NCBI GenBank assembly: GCA_017460955.1
Contig: JAFTZY010000048.1
Coordinates: 1-64,000, forward strand
DNA from: Oscillospiraceae bacterium
GTDB lineage: Bacteria; Bacillota; Clostridia; Oscillospirales; Ruminococcaceae
Length of the DNA: 64,000 nt
Direction: 5' to 3'
Shown: positions 13,996 through 23,875 of the stretch, one piece after another
Layout of the letters: each line of letters opens with the position of its first letter
How positions within the stretch are numbered: the first letter of the stretch is position 1
Notes under the pieces: model-generated
What the model was told of the DNA's origin: nothing
The model's input: only the letters and a program-made list of their open reading frames with translations
Database searches by the model: none
Translations under genes and position numbers: made by a program

Positions 13996-16900
13996 ATGAA
14001 AATGAAAGCATTGAGGTTATGTACCGCCGCCGTGCTGGCAATGGCCACCATGGCAAGCTCCATGACCGGGACACTGACACAGGCTGTGACCGTATCCGCG
14101 CCGGAGAGCGCCGGGATCGCGGCACATGCAAGCACAGCAAGCGTCACCGTGACCGAGAGCGCCGGCTATGAGGAGGGCGCCTACGCCGAGTGGAGCGCTG
14201 TATCAGGTGCGAGCGGCTACAATGTATATGTGGACGGCACGCAGATCGACACCATGCTCGTGCGGCAGTATCCGAGCTGCTTCCGTGCCGATGCTGTAGG
14301 TCTGAAGGCTGGCAGCCATACGATGAAGATCGTTCCGGTCATCAGCGGCAAGGAGGATTCCTCCAAGGCAGCACAGGTAAGCGTGACCAGTGTGGCACAT
14401 GACCGCTCCGGCTTTGCGCATGTAAACGGCACTGCCTCCGGTGCCTACAATGAGGACGGAACGCTGCGTGACGGCGCACAGGTCATCTACCTCACCGAAT
14501 CCACCAAGGACACCGTGACACTCGATGTTGTGACCAGCGCCAAGGGTGCGACCACGACCGGTACGGGTCTCCAGGAGATCTTCAACCTGTACAAGAAGGG
14601 GTATGACTCCCGCCCGCTCGATGTCAGGATCATCGGTACCGTAACGGATCCTGCCACGCTTGAGAACGGTGATCTCGTGCTCAGCGGCAGTGGTTCGGCA
14701 GCTGAAAAGCGCGTATCCTGCGGTATCACCATTGAGGGCATCGGTGAGGATGCGCTGTTCAGCGGCTTTGGCATCCGCGTGAAGAATGCCAGCAATGTGG
14801 AGATCCGCAACATGGGTATCATGCTCGTGGACAGCAATGAGGGCGACAATTACAGCATCCAGCAGGACTGCGACCACATCTGGGTACACCACTGCGATTC
14901 CTTCTACGGCATGGCCGGCTCCGACAAGGATCAGGCCAAGGGCGACGGTGCGCTCGACTGCAAGAAATCCACTTATATCACGTTCTCCTACAACCATTTC
15001 TGGGACAACGGCAAATGCAATCTGCTCGGTCTGAGTGAGAACACCACGGAGGATCTGTACATCACCTACCATCACAACTGGTATGACCATTCCGATTCCC
15101 GTCATCCCCGTGTCAGATTCTATTCGGCCCATGTCTACAACAACTACTATGACGGCAATGCCAAGTATGGTATCGGCTCGACCATGGGCTCGTCCATCTT
15201 TGCGGAGAGCAACTACTTCCGCAACTGCAAGTATCCGATGCTGACCTCCATGCAGGGCTCGGATGTGGCCAACGGCAACAGCCCGACCTTCTCGAGCGAG
15301 GACGGCGGCACCATCAAGGCCTACGGCAACTACATGACCGGTCAGACCGGCTTTATTTCCTACGGCGACAGCAGCACGGATTTCGATGCCTATGTGGTAT
15401 CCAGCAAGACTGCCACGGTCCCCTCCTCCGTGACCTCCAAGCAGGGCAGCAATACCTATAACAACTTCGACACCTCCAGTGTGATGTACAAGTACACGGC
15501 CGATGCTGTCGAGAATGTGCCTTCCGTCGTGACTGCCAATGCAGGCCGTCTTGGCGGCGGTGACTTCCGGTTCACTTTCAACAATTCCTCCGATGATACG
15601 GATTACGGCGTCAATGCATCGCTGATGAGCGCATTGCAGTCCTACAAGCCGAGCGTCGTTGCCATCGGCTCCGGCTTTACGGATTCCACCACACAGGCCG
15701 AGACCCAGGCACCCACACAGGCTGCTACTCAAGCCCCGACGCAGGCAGAAACACAGGCTCCGACCTCCGCACCCGTTACCCAGGATCCGACCGAGGCACC
15801 GAGCTATTCCCAGATCATCTACGCATCTCCCGACGGCAAAGGCTCGGGCAGCTCTGTCAGCGACCCGACGGATGTGCTCACAGCCATCAAAAATGTCCCG
15901 GCAGGCGGCGTGATCTATCTGCTGGAGGGTACCTACAAGTCCAGCAGCCCGATCAAGATCGACAGCACCAACAACGGCACCTCCGGCAAGTACAAGACCA
16001 TTTCCGCTTATCAAAATGCGGATGTTGTCTTTGACTTCTCCGGCGAATCCGTTTCCAGCTCGAACTACGGCTTTGTCGTGGACGGTGATTACTGGCACTT
16101 CTACGGCTTTGAAGTGACCAAGGCCGGTGACAACGGTATGCTTCTGGCCGGTAATTACAATGTCATCGAGAACATGGTCTTCAACAACAACCAGGATACG
16201 GGTCTCCAGATCTCCCGTGCAAGCTCCGCAGCTGCGACCATTGCGGACTGGCCGACGGGCAATCTGATCAAGAACTGCACCTCCAAGAACAACTGCGATG
16301 ATGCAACGATGGAGAATGCCGACGGCTTTGCTGCCAAGCTCACCTGCGGTGAGGGCAACGTCTTTGACGGCTGCTTTTCCTACAACAACTCCGATGACGG
16401 CTGGGATCTGTACGCGAAGGAGGAGACCGGACCGATCGGTGTTGTCACCATCAAGAACTGCATCGCCTTCCGCAACGGCTTTACCGAGGACGGCCGCGGC
16501 TACGGCGACTGCGACGGCAACGGCTTCAAGCTCGGCGGCGGCGGCATCGGTACGCGCCACATCGTGGAGAACTGCCTTGCCTTCGAGAATCTCAACTGCG
16601 GCTTTACAGATAACAACAATCCGGAATTCGGCGACATGAAGAACTGCACCGCCTACAACAACAACCTCAAGGGCGCCAAGGCCAACTACATGGTATACCG
16701 CTGCAGCGAAACCGCCACCTTCACGAACATGATGTCCTACTACAACACTGCCAATGTCACCCAGACCAATGCCCCCGGCATCAAGACGGGCAACGACAAG
16801 TTCGTCGGCAGCATGAAGAACAGCATCTATTACAACGGCAAGTACTACTTCGCCCAGAGTGAGACCATGGTCAACGGTGCAAAGCTTGGTGATGTGGTCA

Positions 16901-17757
16901 CCCCGGCTGATTCCGACTTCATCACCCTGAATGTATCCGGCATGGGTACGGACTTCCACAAGGCCTGGAGAAATGCGGACGGCTCTCCGAACCCGGGCGG
17001 CTTTGCAGAAACGGCCTCGAACGGCACCTATGCAAGCCTTGGCTATCACATGTATAACGGTGTGACGCAGGACGATCCGCAGCCGACCTCCCCTGTAACT
17101 GAGCCGACTGAGCCACCCACACAGGCACCGACCAGCACCTCCGATCCGCAGGCAAGTACCTACGTTCATAACTTCACGGTCAACGGAACAGCCAGCAATT
17201 TCTACACCATCTCCGGCAATCTCTCCGATTCCAAGGGCACTGCCACCTACAACGGTGAGACCCTGACGGTTTGCCTCAAGATGGAGACTGCCACCGCCAT
17301 TGACTTCACCGCACCTTCTGCCGGGACCCTGACGCTCGTGTTCGGCGATGCGGCAAGCACAGTCAAGGTGGACGGCACGAAGTACGCCACCGATAACGGC
17401 ACGATCACTGTGGAGCTTTCCGCAGGCAGCCATTCGATCACGAAGGCAGATTCCGCCAACCTCTTCCTGGTGGCCTATGCAGCAAGCAGTGCAGCAGAAC
17501 CGACGGAAGCACCGACTTCTGCACCGACCGAAGCGCCCACAAGTGGCCTGGCTGTCACGATGTGGGGCGATGCCGAGGGTGACGGCGATGTGGACATCAT
17601 CGATGTCATCGCGGTCAACAAGGATCAGCTCGGCAGCTTCACGCTTTCCGCGCAGGGCGCTGTCAATGCCGATGTTAACCGGAACGGGACCCTGGAATTC
17701 GCCGATGCGGTCCTCATCATGAAATCCCTTGTCGATCTGGTGACCCTTCCCGCATAA
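13996..17757 (+). CDS. Cellulosomal pectate lyase: Fn3-like, PL1, PL9, CBM77-like and dockerin
   Basis: The 1,253-residue secreted enzyme has a signal peptide, an Fn3-like segment (about 50-125), a PL1 pectate lyase (about 140-430; HIWVHHCDSFY, DGALDCKK, and HPRVRF with the catalytic Arg), and a Thr/Gln/Pro linker (563-603, TQAPTQA repeats). Next are a PL9 domain (605-1010; DDGWDLYAKEETGPIG and Asn-ladder coils such as NNNQDTG), a second linker, a beta-sandwich (about 1053-1165) resembling the pectin-binding CBM77, another linker and a dockerin (1190-1253; GDAEGDGDVDIIDVIAVNK and NADVNRNGTLEFADAVLIM). PL1 and PL9 both cleave homogalacturonan by beta-elimination, Ca-dependent. The order matches the known PL1/9-CBM77 protein of Ruminococcus flavefaciens. 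The start at 13996 follows AAAGGGG; an upstream ATG at 13975 lacks a ribosome site. Confidence 0.93.
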   Translation: MKMKALRLCTAAVLAMATMASSMTGTLTQAVTVSAPESAGIAAHASTASVTVTESAGYEEGAYAEWSAVSGASGYNVYVDGTQIDTMLVRQYPSCFRADAVGLKAGSHTMKIVPVISGKEDSSKAAQVSVTSVAHDRSGFAHVNGTASGAYNEDGTLRDGAQVIYLTESTKDTVTLDVVTSAKGATTTGTGLQEIFNLYKKGYDSRPLDVRIIGTVTDPATLENGDLVLSGSGSAAEKRVSCGITIEGIGEDALFSGFGIRVKNASNVEIRNMGIMLVDSNEGDNYSIQQDCDHIWVHHCDSFYGMAGSDKDQAKGDGALDCKKSTYITFSYNHFWDNGKCNLLGLSENTTEDLYITYHHNWYDHSDSRHPRVRFYSAHVYNNYYDGNAKYGIGSTMGSSIFAESNYFRNCKYPMLTSMQGSDVANGNSPTFSSEDGGTIKAYGNYMTGQTGFISYGDSSTDFDAYVVSSKTATVPSSVTSKQGSNTYNNFDTSSVMYKYTADAVENVPSVVTANAGRLGGGDFRFTFNNSSDDTDYGVNASLMSALQSYKPSVVAIGSGFTDSTTQAETQAPTQAATQAPTQAETQAPTSAPVTQDPTEAPSYSQIIYASPDGKGSGSSVSDPTDVLTAIKNVPAGGVIYLLEGTYKSSSPIKIDSTNNGTSGKYKTISAYQNADVVFDFSGESVSSSNYGFVVDGDYWHFYGFEVTKAGDNGMLLAGNYNVIENMVFNNNQDTGLQISRASSAAATIADWPTGNLIKNCTSKNNCDDATMENADGFAAKLTCGEGNVFDGCFSYNNSDDGWDLYAKEETGPIGVVTIKNCIAFRNGFTEDGRGYGDCDGNGFKLGGGGIGTRHIVENCLAFENLNCGFTDNNNPEFGDMKNCTAYNNNLKGAKANYMVYRCSETATFTNMMSYYNTANVTQTNAPGIKTGNDKFVGSMKNSIYYNGKYYFAQSETMVNGAKLGDVVTPADSDFITLNVSGMGTDFHKAWRNADGSPNPGGFAETASNGTYASLGYHMYNGVTQDDPQPTSPVTEPTEPPTQAPTSTSDPQASTYVHNFTVNGTASNFYTISGNLSDSKGTATYNGETLTVCLKMETATAIDFTAPSAGTLTLVFGDAASTVKVDGTKYATDNGTITVELSAGSHSITKADSANLFLVAYAASSAAEPTEAPTSAPTEAPTSGLAVTMWGDAEGDGDVDIIDVIAVNKDQLGSFTLSAQGAVNADVNRNGTLEFADAVLIMKSLVDLVTLPA

Positions 17758-17771
17758 CACATGCTCACAAA

Positions 17772-17803
17772 AACATCCCCCACGTTTGTGGGGGATGTTC
17801 TTT
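17772..17803 (+). terminator. Terminator of the pectate lyase gene
   Basis: An 11-bp stem (17772-17782 with 17789-17799) is followed by CTTTTGT. Confidence 0.88.
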
Positions 17804-17831
17804 TGTCAGTACTGTACTTGTCATAACGACA

Positions 17832-17860
17832 ACCGGCTCCCACGTCACTTGGGAGCCGGT
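17832..17860 (-). terminator. Hairpin downstream of the glycogen operon
   Basis: ACCGGCTCCCA (17832-17842) pairs perfectly with 17850-17860. It lies just after glgA on its strand. The following minus-strand sequence (TTGTCGTTAT) is only partly T-rich, so it may stabilise the 3' end as much as terminate. Confidence 0.55.
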
Positions 17861-17887
17861 GCCGACATTTCTATTCAGGATCAGTTA

Positions 17888-19306
17888 TCAGAATTTACAA
17901 AGCTCTCTGTACAGCGCCACATAGGCATCAGCGGAGCTGCTCCAGCTGTAGTCGCTTTCCATCGCACGCTTTACAAGTGCCTTCCAGGCATCGGGATCGT
18001 CATAGCAAGCCTTCGCCCTTGCACATGCATCGAGCATGTCATGCGCATTGTACGTCTTGAAGCTGTAGCCGTTGCCGTCACCCTCGTTGTTGTCCTTCAC
18101 AGAGTCCCGCAGACCGCCGGTTTCCCGGACGATCGGCGCGGTACCATACCGCATGGCGATCATCTGTGCAAGGCCGCACGGTTCACTCTGGGAGGGCATC
18201 AGGAACATGTCCGCTCCCGCATAGATGCGCTTTGCCAGATCCGGCTGGAAGCCGAGTGTCACACTCACCTTGTCCGGATAGCGCCACTGCATCTCGGAGA
18301 AGAAATCCTCATAGACCTTCTCACCGCTGCCAAGGATCGCAAGCTTATAGCCCAGATTCAGGATGTCCTCAAAGACAAAGCGGATGAGATCGATCCCCTT
18401 GTGGGATACGAACCGTGTCACGATCCCGATCACAGGCTCGTCCCCTTCCTGGAGCGCAAGCTCGGAGAGCAGTGCCTCCTTGCACGCCTTCTTCCCTTCC
18501 GGAGCGGACGCGCTGAAATTCTTTGCGATCAGCCCATCCGTGGACGGGTCGTAGAGTGCGGTATCGATCCCGTTGAGGATGCCGCAGAGCTTGTACTGCT
18601 TGTTGACAAGGATGCGGTCAAGTCCGTGTGCATACCAGGGGTCCAGGATCTCCCACGCATAGCTCGGGCTCACCGTTGTGATCTTATCGGCTGCCTCAAT
18701 GGCACCCTTCATCATGTTGATCGAGCCGTCATATTCAAGAATGCCCATGTGGTAGAGCGGAATGCCCATCACCTCATTGAGCACCTCACGGCCGTAGTTG
18801 CCCTGGTACTGGATGTTATGGATGGTGAACACATGCTTGATCGTCTGGTAGCCCTGCTGGTATTTGTAGAATACCTGGTAGAAAACCGAGATCAGTGCTG
18901 TCTGCCAGTCGTTGGCGTGGATGATATCCGGTGCAAAATCAATGTACCGGAGCATTTCAAGCACTGCTCTTGAGAAGAACACAAAGCGCTCACAGTCGTC
19001 ATAAAAGCCATAGAGTCCGTCACGTCCGAAATAGTACTCATTGTCGATGAAATAATATGTCACACCGTTCCAGATGGCTGTGAAGATCCCGCAGTACTGC
19101 TTGCGCCAGGAAACATCCACGGTGATATTGGTCAGGAAGGTGAGCTGAGCACGGAGATCGGGCCGCATGGATTTGTATAGCGGAATGACAACCCGGCACT
19201 CATGTCCCTTGCTGCGGATGGCCGCGGGCAGGGAGCCAATGACATCTGCCAGACCGCCGGAAGCTGCAAACGGTACGGCTTCACTTGCGGCGAACAGGAT
19301 ATTCAA
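17888..19306 (-). CDS. glgA: Glycogen synthase GlgA (GT5)
   Basis: The 472-residue GT5 enzyme adds glucose from ADP-glucose to the growing alpha-1,4 chain. It starts MNILFAASEAVPFAASGGLADV: the usual KxGGL nucleotide-binding motif reads SGGL preceded by Ala-Ala instead of Lys. The second-domain motifs are present: GIVTRFVSHKGIDL, and the retaining-GT-B Glu region MPSQSEPCGLAQMIAMRYGTAPIVRETGGLRDSV. It is the last gene of glgB-glgC-glgD-glgA, 18 bases after glgD, and acts on ADP-glucose made by GlgC/GlgD. Confidence 0.96.
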   Translation of the reverse strand: MNILFAASEAVPFAASGGLADVIGSLPAAIRSKGHECRVVIPLYKSMRPDLRAQLTFLTNITVDVSWRKQYCGIFTAIWNGVTYYFIDNEYYFGRDGLYGFYDDCERFVFFSRAVLEMLRYIDFAPDIIHANDWQTALISVFYQVFYKYQQGYQTIKHVFTIHNIQYQGNYGREVLNEVMGIPLYHMGILEYDGSINMMKGAIEAADKITTVSPSYAWEILDPWYAHGLDRILVNKQYKLCGILNGIDTALYDPSTDGLIAKNFSASAPEGKKACKEALLSELALQEGDEPVIGIVTRFVSHKGIDLIRFVFEDILNLGYKLAILGSGEKVYEDFFSEMQWRYPDKVSVTLGFQPDLAKRIYAGADMFLMPSQSEPCGLAQMIAMRYGTAPIVRETGGLRDSVKDNNEGDGNGYSFKTYNAHDMLDACARAKACYDDPDAWKALVKRAMESDYSWSSSADAYVALYRELCKF

Positions 19307-19324
19307 GATGCATCACCCTCCAAA

Positions 19325-20452
19325 TTACAGTTTTGCGTTCTTATTGATATAAACAGGATAGCTCTCAGAGCCGTTGAGTACGCGGTCATCCACGATCTCG
19401 ACATTCTTGTCGGTGATGACACTGTCAAGCGTGCAGTTGTTGCCGATCGTCGTGCCCTGCATCAGGACGCAGTTCTTGACCGTCGTGCCCTTGCCGACCT
19501 TGACGCCGCGGAACAGGATGCTGTTCTCCACCGTACCCTCAATGATGCAGCCGTCCGCGATCAGGGAGTTCTTGACCTTGGAATCGAGGCCGTATTTCAC
19601 GGGGCCGTTGTCGCCGGTCTTGGTGTAGATCGGTGCATTCGCCTTGAAGAGTGCATTGCGGGTATCGGGATTCAGCAGCGCCATATTGGCCTTGTAGTAA
19701 TTGGCTACGCTGTCGATGCGGCTGAAATATCCGTCGAACTCATAGCCCATGATGTTGAAGTTCTTGACATTCGGCTGCAGGCAGTCGCGGATGAGGCTGT
19801 ACTGACTTCTGCTGGCAGCATCCTTGACGATCTTCCGCAGGAAGTCCCTGCGCATCACGAACATATCCAGGCAGATCTTGCAGTCGCCGGACAGCTGCGG
19901 ATCCACGAGCACGTCGGTCACTCTGCCGCTCTCGCCGATCTCCAGGACATCCACGCAGGAGCCGGATTCCTCGCTGTAGCGGTAGTTGCCGTATACGACG
20001 GTGATGTCAGCGCCGGTCTCCTTATGCTGCTTGACCACATCCTCAAAATTGATGTTGGCCACATAGTCGCAGTCGGAGAGCACGACATACTCACACTTGG
20101 AATACTCCACATAGGTCCAGACATTGTTCAAGGCCTCCAGACGGCCTCTGTACACGCCGTCGCCGATGCTCTGGCTGAACGGTGGGAGCAGATGCAGGCC
20201 GCCCTTCTTACGAGCCAGATCCCACTCACGGCCTGTGCCCAGATGGTCAAGCAGGGAGCCGTAATTAGACTTGGTGATGACACCGACCTCACAAATGCCG
20301 GAATTCACCATATTGGACAGCGGGAAGTCGATCAGGCGGTATCTGCCGCCGAACATGATCGAGCCCATCGTTCTCTGTTTTGTCAGCTCTACAACGGTCG
20401 AATCATGCAGACTTGCAAAGATCAGACCCAGTACATTATTATTTACGCCCAT
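19325..20452 (-). CDS. glgD: GlgD, non-catalytic ADP-glucose pyrophosphorylase subunit
   Basis: The 375-residue protein is homologous to GlgC but lacks the pyrophosphorylase signature: the N-terminal GGxGxRL is replaced by ASLHDSTVVELTKQRT. The substrate-frame motifs GGRYRLIDFPLSN, GREWDLARKKGG and a C-terminal left-handed beta-helix of hexapeptides (VENSILFRGVKVGKG) remain. In Firmicutes GlgD pairs with GlgC and raises its activity and affinity; it is not active alone. It sits 12 bases after glgC and 18 bases before glgA, so the ratio of subunits is set within one transcript. AAGGAGGC precedes the ATG. Confidence 0.95.
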   Translation of the reverse strand: MGVNNNVLGLIFASLHDSTVVELTKQRTMGSIMFGGRYRLIDFPLSNMVNSGICEVGVITKSNYGSLLDHLGTGREWDLARKKGGLHLLPPFSQSIGDGVYRGRLEALNNVWTYVEYSKCEYVVLSDCDYVANINFEDVVKQHKETGADITVVYGNYRYSEESGSCVDVLEIGESGRVTDVLVDPQLSGDCKICLDMFVMRRDFLRKIVKDAASRSQYSLIRDCLQPNVKNFNIMGYEFDGYFSRIDSVANYYKANMALLNPDTRNALFKANAPIYTKTGDNGPVKYGLDSKVKNSLIADGCIIEGTVENSILFRGVKVGKGTTVKNCVLMQGTTIGNNCTLDSVITDKNVEIVDDRVLNGSESYPVYINKNAKL

Positions 20453-20464
20453 TACGAAGCCTCC

Positions 20465-21667
20465 TTATACATTCTCAGAAATAATTTCCTTCGGCCGAAC
20501 TACGGCATTTCCGGAAACGGTCACATTATGACCTACGACAGCGATGCCCCAGTCATCTCTGTTGTCAATGTTTTCGGGGCTGATACCGATCTTGGCGCCG
20601 GACTCTACCACGCAGTTCTCACCGACGATGGCATACTCTACAACGGCACCGGACTTGACGACGGTACCGGGCATCAGGATACTGTAGTTGACGACGGCAC
20701 CCTCCTCGATCACAACGCCGGAGAAGATGATGGAGAAATCCACCTTGCCGTTGATGCTCGAGCCCTCGGTGATCATCGAATTCTCGATCTGTGCATTCTC
20801 ACCGATGTACTGCGGGGGCATGTTGTTATGACGTGCATAGACCTTCCAGTTCGGGTCGTACAGGTCGAGCGGAACGCTCGGGCTGAGCAGGTCCATGTTG
20901 GCCTCCCAGAGGCTGTCGAGCGTGCCGACATCCTTCCAGTAGCCGTCGAAGGTGTAGGCGAACAGGCGCTCCTTGTTCTGGAGCATGGCCGGGATGATGT
21001 CCTTACCGAAGTCCTTCGAGCCGGTATTGGCATTCTCGTTCTCGATCAGGTACTTCTTGAGCTTCTGCCATGTGAACACATAGATACCCATGGAAGCGAG
21101 CGTGGACTCGGGCTCCTTGGGCTTCTCCGTGAAGCGGACGACCCTGTTCTCGGCATCGCAGGTCATGATACCGAAGCGAGAGGCCTCCTCCATCGGTACG
21201 TCAATGACAGCAATGGTGCCGTCAGCGTTGTTCTTCTCATGGAATTCCACGAGCTTCGAATAGTCCATCTTGTAGATATGGTCACCGCCGAGCACGATCA
21301 CATACTCCGGATCGTACCGCTCGATGAAGCGCATATTCTGGTAAATGGCATTGGCAGTACCCTGGAACCAGTCCGCACCCTCCTTCGTCTCAAACGGAGA
21401 GAGCACATGCACGCCGCCGTACATTCTGTCCAGATCCCACGGCTGACCGTTGCCGATGTACTCGTTGAGCACCAGAGGCTGGTACTGCGTCAGGACACCG
21501 ACGGTATCAATGCCGGAATTGGTGCAGTTGGACAGTGCAAAGTCAATGATGCGGTATTTGCCGCCGTAGGGTACGGCAGGCTTTGCCACATTCTGCGTCA
21601 GGGCATAGAGACGGCTGCCCTGCCCGCCTGCCAGCAGCATAGCGATGCATTTCTTTTTTGCGTTCAT
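20465..21667 (-). CDS. glgC: ADP-glucose pyrophosphorylase GlgC, catalytic subunit
   Basis: The 400-residue enzyme makes ADP-glucose from glucose-1-phosphate and ATP, the committed step of glycogen synthesis. It has the nucleotide-binding [27 protein letters not shown], the catalytic Asp segment [12 protein letters not shown], the glucose-1-P site FTEKPKEP, and a C-terminal hexapeptide beta-helix ([18 protein letters not shown]). TTTTAGGAGGAAT precedes the ATG. It follows glgB after a 119-base gap that contains a large hairpin, and precedes glgD. Confidence 0.97.
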   Translation of the reverse strand: MNAKKKCIAMLLAGGQGSRLYALTQNVAKPAVPYGGKYRIIDFALSNCTNSGIDTVGVLTQYQPLVLNEYIGNGQPWDLDRMYGGVHVLSPFETKEGADWFQGTANAIYQNMRFIERYDPEYVIVLGGDHIYKMDYSKLVEFHEKNNADGTIAVIDVPMEEASRFGIMTCDAENRVVRFTEKPKEPESTLASMGIYVFTWQKLKKYLIENENANTGSKDFGKDIIPAMLQNKERLFAYTFDGYWKDVGTLDSLWEANMDLLSPSVPLDLYDPNWKVYARHNNMPPQYIGENAQIENSMITEGSSINGKVDFSIIFSGVVIEEGAVVNYSILMPGTVVKSGAVVEYAIVGENCVVESGAKIGISPENIDNRDDWGIAVVGHNVTVSGNAVVRPKEIISENV

Positions 21668-21706
21668 AATATTCCTCCTAAAACAATACTTTCAATGCTA
21701 TCCCAC

Positions 21707-21777
21707 ACGGCACACATCTGCACCGGTCCTTCTGAATCCACTTGCAATGTCTGTTGCCGGTGGCATCCGTGTGCCGT
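21707..21777. repeat. Large hairpin between glgB and glgC
   Basis: ACGGCACAC (21707-21715) pairs with 21769-21777, and inside it CACCGG (21721-21726) pairs with CCGGTG (21758-21763). The structure would form in the glgB-glgC transcript and might separate glgB and glgC expression. No T-run follows, so it is not a plain terminator. Confidence 0.5.
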
Positions 21778-21786
21778 AGCGTGTAC

Positions 21787-23757
21787 TTAATTCAGATCCT
21801 TCTTGGCCCTGGCCTGCTTTTCGGCTGCCTCATCGGCGAGCTTTGCAATGGAAATGCTCTTCTGCTTCTTCGGCAGCACCCGCTTGAGATAGAGCACGGA
21901 CAGTGCCGGCAGTGTCAGGGAGATGCACTGATCGAAGCCGTGCATGCCAAATTCGATCGTCTCGTAGGACTTCAGCGCCAGTCCCTCGCCGCCGAATTCC
22001 TTGTCATCGGTGCTGAACAAAAGCTCATACTTGCCCTCGAACGGCACACCGATCTTGTAGTCCTCACGGGTCACGGGCACGAAATTGCATACGGCAATGA
22101 GCTCACTGCCGTCATCGGCGATGCGGCGGAAGGCAATAACGCTCTGCTTGTAGTCGTCATGCGAGATCCAGCTGAACCCGCCCCAGGAATCGTCGTTGTC
22201 CCAGAGCGCGGGGGTTTTCAGATACAACGCATTGAGCTTTGCGGTGTAGTCCTGCATCTGCTTGTGCTCGGTCTGCTCGAGCAGATTCCAGTCGAGATCC
22301 GTCTGGTAATTCCACTCGTTGCGCTGTGCAAATTCCTGTCCCATAAAGAGCATCTTCTTGCCGGGATGCGCCATCATATAGGCAAGGAAGGCACGGTAGG
22401 AGGAGAACTTGTCGTGATCGTTGCCGGGCATCTTGCCGAGCATGGAGCACTTACCGTAGACGATCTCGTCATGGGAGATCGGCAGGATATAGTTCTCCGA
22501 GAAGCAGTAGAAGAACGAGAAGGTCAGCTTGTCATGATTGAAGGCACGATAGATCGGGTCGAGCGACATGTACTGGAGCATATCGTTCATCCAGCCCATG
22601 TTCCACTTGAAGTTGAAGCCAAGACCGCCGATATCCGTGGGCTTTGTGACAAGCGGCCATGCTGTGGATTCCTCGGCGATCATGAGGACATCCGGATGCT
22701 TGGAGAATACGGCTTCGTTGAGGTTGCGGAAGAAGTCCACGGCCTCCAGATTCTCATTGCCGCCGTTGATGTTGGCAGTCCACTCCCCGTCCCGTCTGTC
22801 ATAGTCGAGGTAGAGCATGGAGGCCACAGCATCCACACGCAGACCGTCGAGATGGAATTCATCGAGCCAGTAGCACGCACTCGAGATCAGGAACGAGCGG
22901 ACCTCGCCCTTGCCGTAGTCAAAGACTCTCGTGCCCCAGGACTTGTGCTCCATCTTCTTCGGATCGGTGTACTCATAGCAGCAGGTGCCGTCAAACTCAT
23001 AGAGTCCATAGGCATCCTTCGGGAAATGCGCCGGGACCCAGTCGAGGATCACGCCGATGCCGGCCTGATGGAACAGGTCGATCATCTCACGGAACTGATC
23101 GGGCGTGCCAAAGCGCGAGGTCGGTGCAAAGTAGCCGGTGACCTGATACCCCCAGGAGCCGTCATACGGGTACTCCGTGAGCGGCATGAATTCAATGTGG
23201 GTATAGGACATCTTCTGCATGTACGGGATCATTTCCTTCGCAAAGGTCACATAATCCGGGCATGTGCCGTCCGGATTGTGCTTCCAGGAATCGAAATGCA
23301 CCTCGTAGATATTCATCGGCCGCTTGTAGACGACCTGCTTCTGTTTTTCCTTGAACCAGTCCGCATCATGCCATGTATAGCTGCTCTCGTAGATCTTCGA
23401 GGCAGTGGCCGGACGGGTCTCGTAATGGGCGCCGTAGGGGTCGGATTTCATCAGGATCCGGCCGTCCCGTGTTTCGATGCTGTACTTGTAGGCATCATAC
23501 TGAGCAAGTCCCTCGATCACAGCCTCCCATACACCATCGGCGATGATACTCATGGGGTGCTGATCCCGGTTCCATTCGTTGAAATCACCGACAACGGAGA
23601 TGCTGACGGCATTCGGTGCCCATACGCGGAAACGGTGCTTCTTTACGCCGTCCTCCTCGATCTGATGCACACCGAAGAATTTATAGCTTTCGTTATTTTT
23701 ACCCTGATAAAATAGGTAAAGCGGAAAGTCATTAGGATTTACAGATGTCGAGTTCAT
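21787..23757 (-). CDS. glgB: 1,4-alpha-glucan branching enzyme GlgB (GH13)
   Basis: The 656-residue enzyme has an N-terminal CBM48 domain (FRVWAPNAVSISVVGDFNEWN), then the GH13 barrel with the nucleophile Asp in LDGLRVDAVASMLY, the acid Glu in MIAEESTAWP and the transition-state Asp in PISHDEIVYGK. It cuts alpha-1,4 chains and re-joins them as alpha-1,6 branches. The Lys-rich C-terminal tail (about 20 residues) extends past the usual end. It is the first gene of the glycogen operon. AAGGGGGCGAG lies about 8 bases before the ATG. Confidence 0.97.
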   Translation of the reverse strand: MNSTSVNPNDFPLYLFYQGKNNESYKFFGVHQIEEDGVKKHRFRVWAPNAVSISVVGDFNEWNRDQHPMSIIADGVWEAVIEGLAQYDAYKYSIETRDGRILMKSDPYGAHYETRPATASKIYESSYTWHDADWFKEKQKQVVYKRPMNIYEVHFDSWKHNPDGTCPDYVTFAKEMIPYMQKMSYTHIEFMPLTEYPYDGSWGYQVTGYFAPTSRFGTPDQFREMIDLFHQAGIGVILDWVPAHFPKDAYGLYEFDGTCCYEYTDPKKMEHKSWGTRVFDYGKGEVRSFLISSACYWLDEFHLDGLRVDAVASMLYLDYDRRDGEWTANINGGNENLEAVDFFRNLNEAVFSKHPDVLMIAEESTAWPLVTKPTDIGGLGFNFKWNMGWMNDMLQYMSLDPIYRAFNHDKLTFSFFYCFSENYILPISHDEIVYGKCSMLGKMPGNDHDKFSSYRAFLAYMMAHPGKKMLFMGQEFAQRNEWNYQTDLDWNLLEQTEHKQMQDYTAKLNALYLKTPALWDNDDSWGGFSWISHDDYKQSVIAFRRIADDGSELIAVCNFVPVTREDYKIGVPFEGKYELLFSTDDKEFGGEGLALKSYETIEFGMHGFDQCISLTLPALSVLYLKRVLPKKQKSISIAKLADEAAEKQARAKKDLN

Positions 23758-23778
23758 TCTCTCGCCCCCTTCATACTT

Positions 23779-23807
23779 ATTTTATCAGAAAATCGGCATT
23801 CTTGCAA
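23779..23807 (-). promoter_or_regulatory. Promoter of the glycogen operon
   Basis: On the minus strand TTGCAA (23807-23802), 17 bases, TAAAAT (23784-23779). The -10 is imperfect, so it may need an activator. Confidence 0.55.
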
Positions 23808-23875
23808 GCTTTTTCCTCTCCCGTGTCAAATTTTCATATAGTATGATAATTTCACACCATAAAATTTGTGCAATT

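Noticed and set aside
15682..15802. Repeats in the Thr/Gln/Pro linker as a possible CRISPR or tandem array
   Set aside because: They encode a normal cellulosomal linker in frame.
14203..17760. A long open frame (1,185 codons) opposite the pectate lyase
   Set aside because: It mirrors a gene with clear domains and has no ribosome site or recognisable motifs; it is an effect of GC-rich codon bias.
17832..17860. Strong intrinsic terminator of glgA
   Set aside because: The stem is strong but lacks a proper T-run; reported only as a hairpin with moderate confidence.
23865..23875. TTTGTGCAATT shared with the inverted repeat at 1404-1418
   Set aside because: Only an 11-base half match in an AT-rich stretch; it could be chance.
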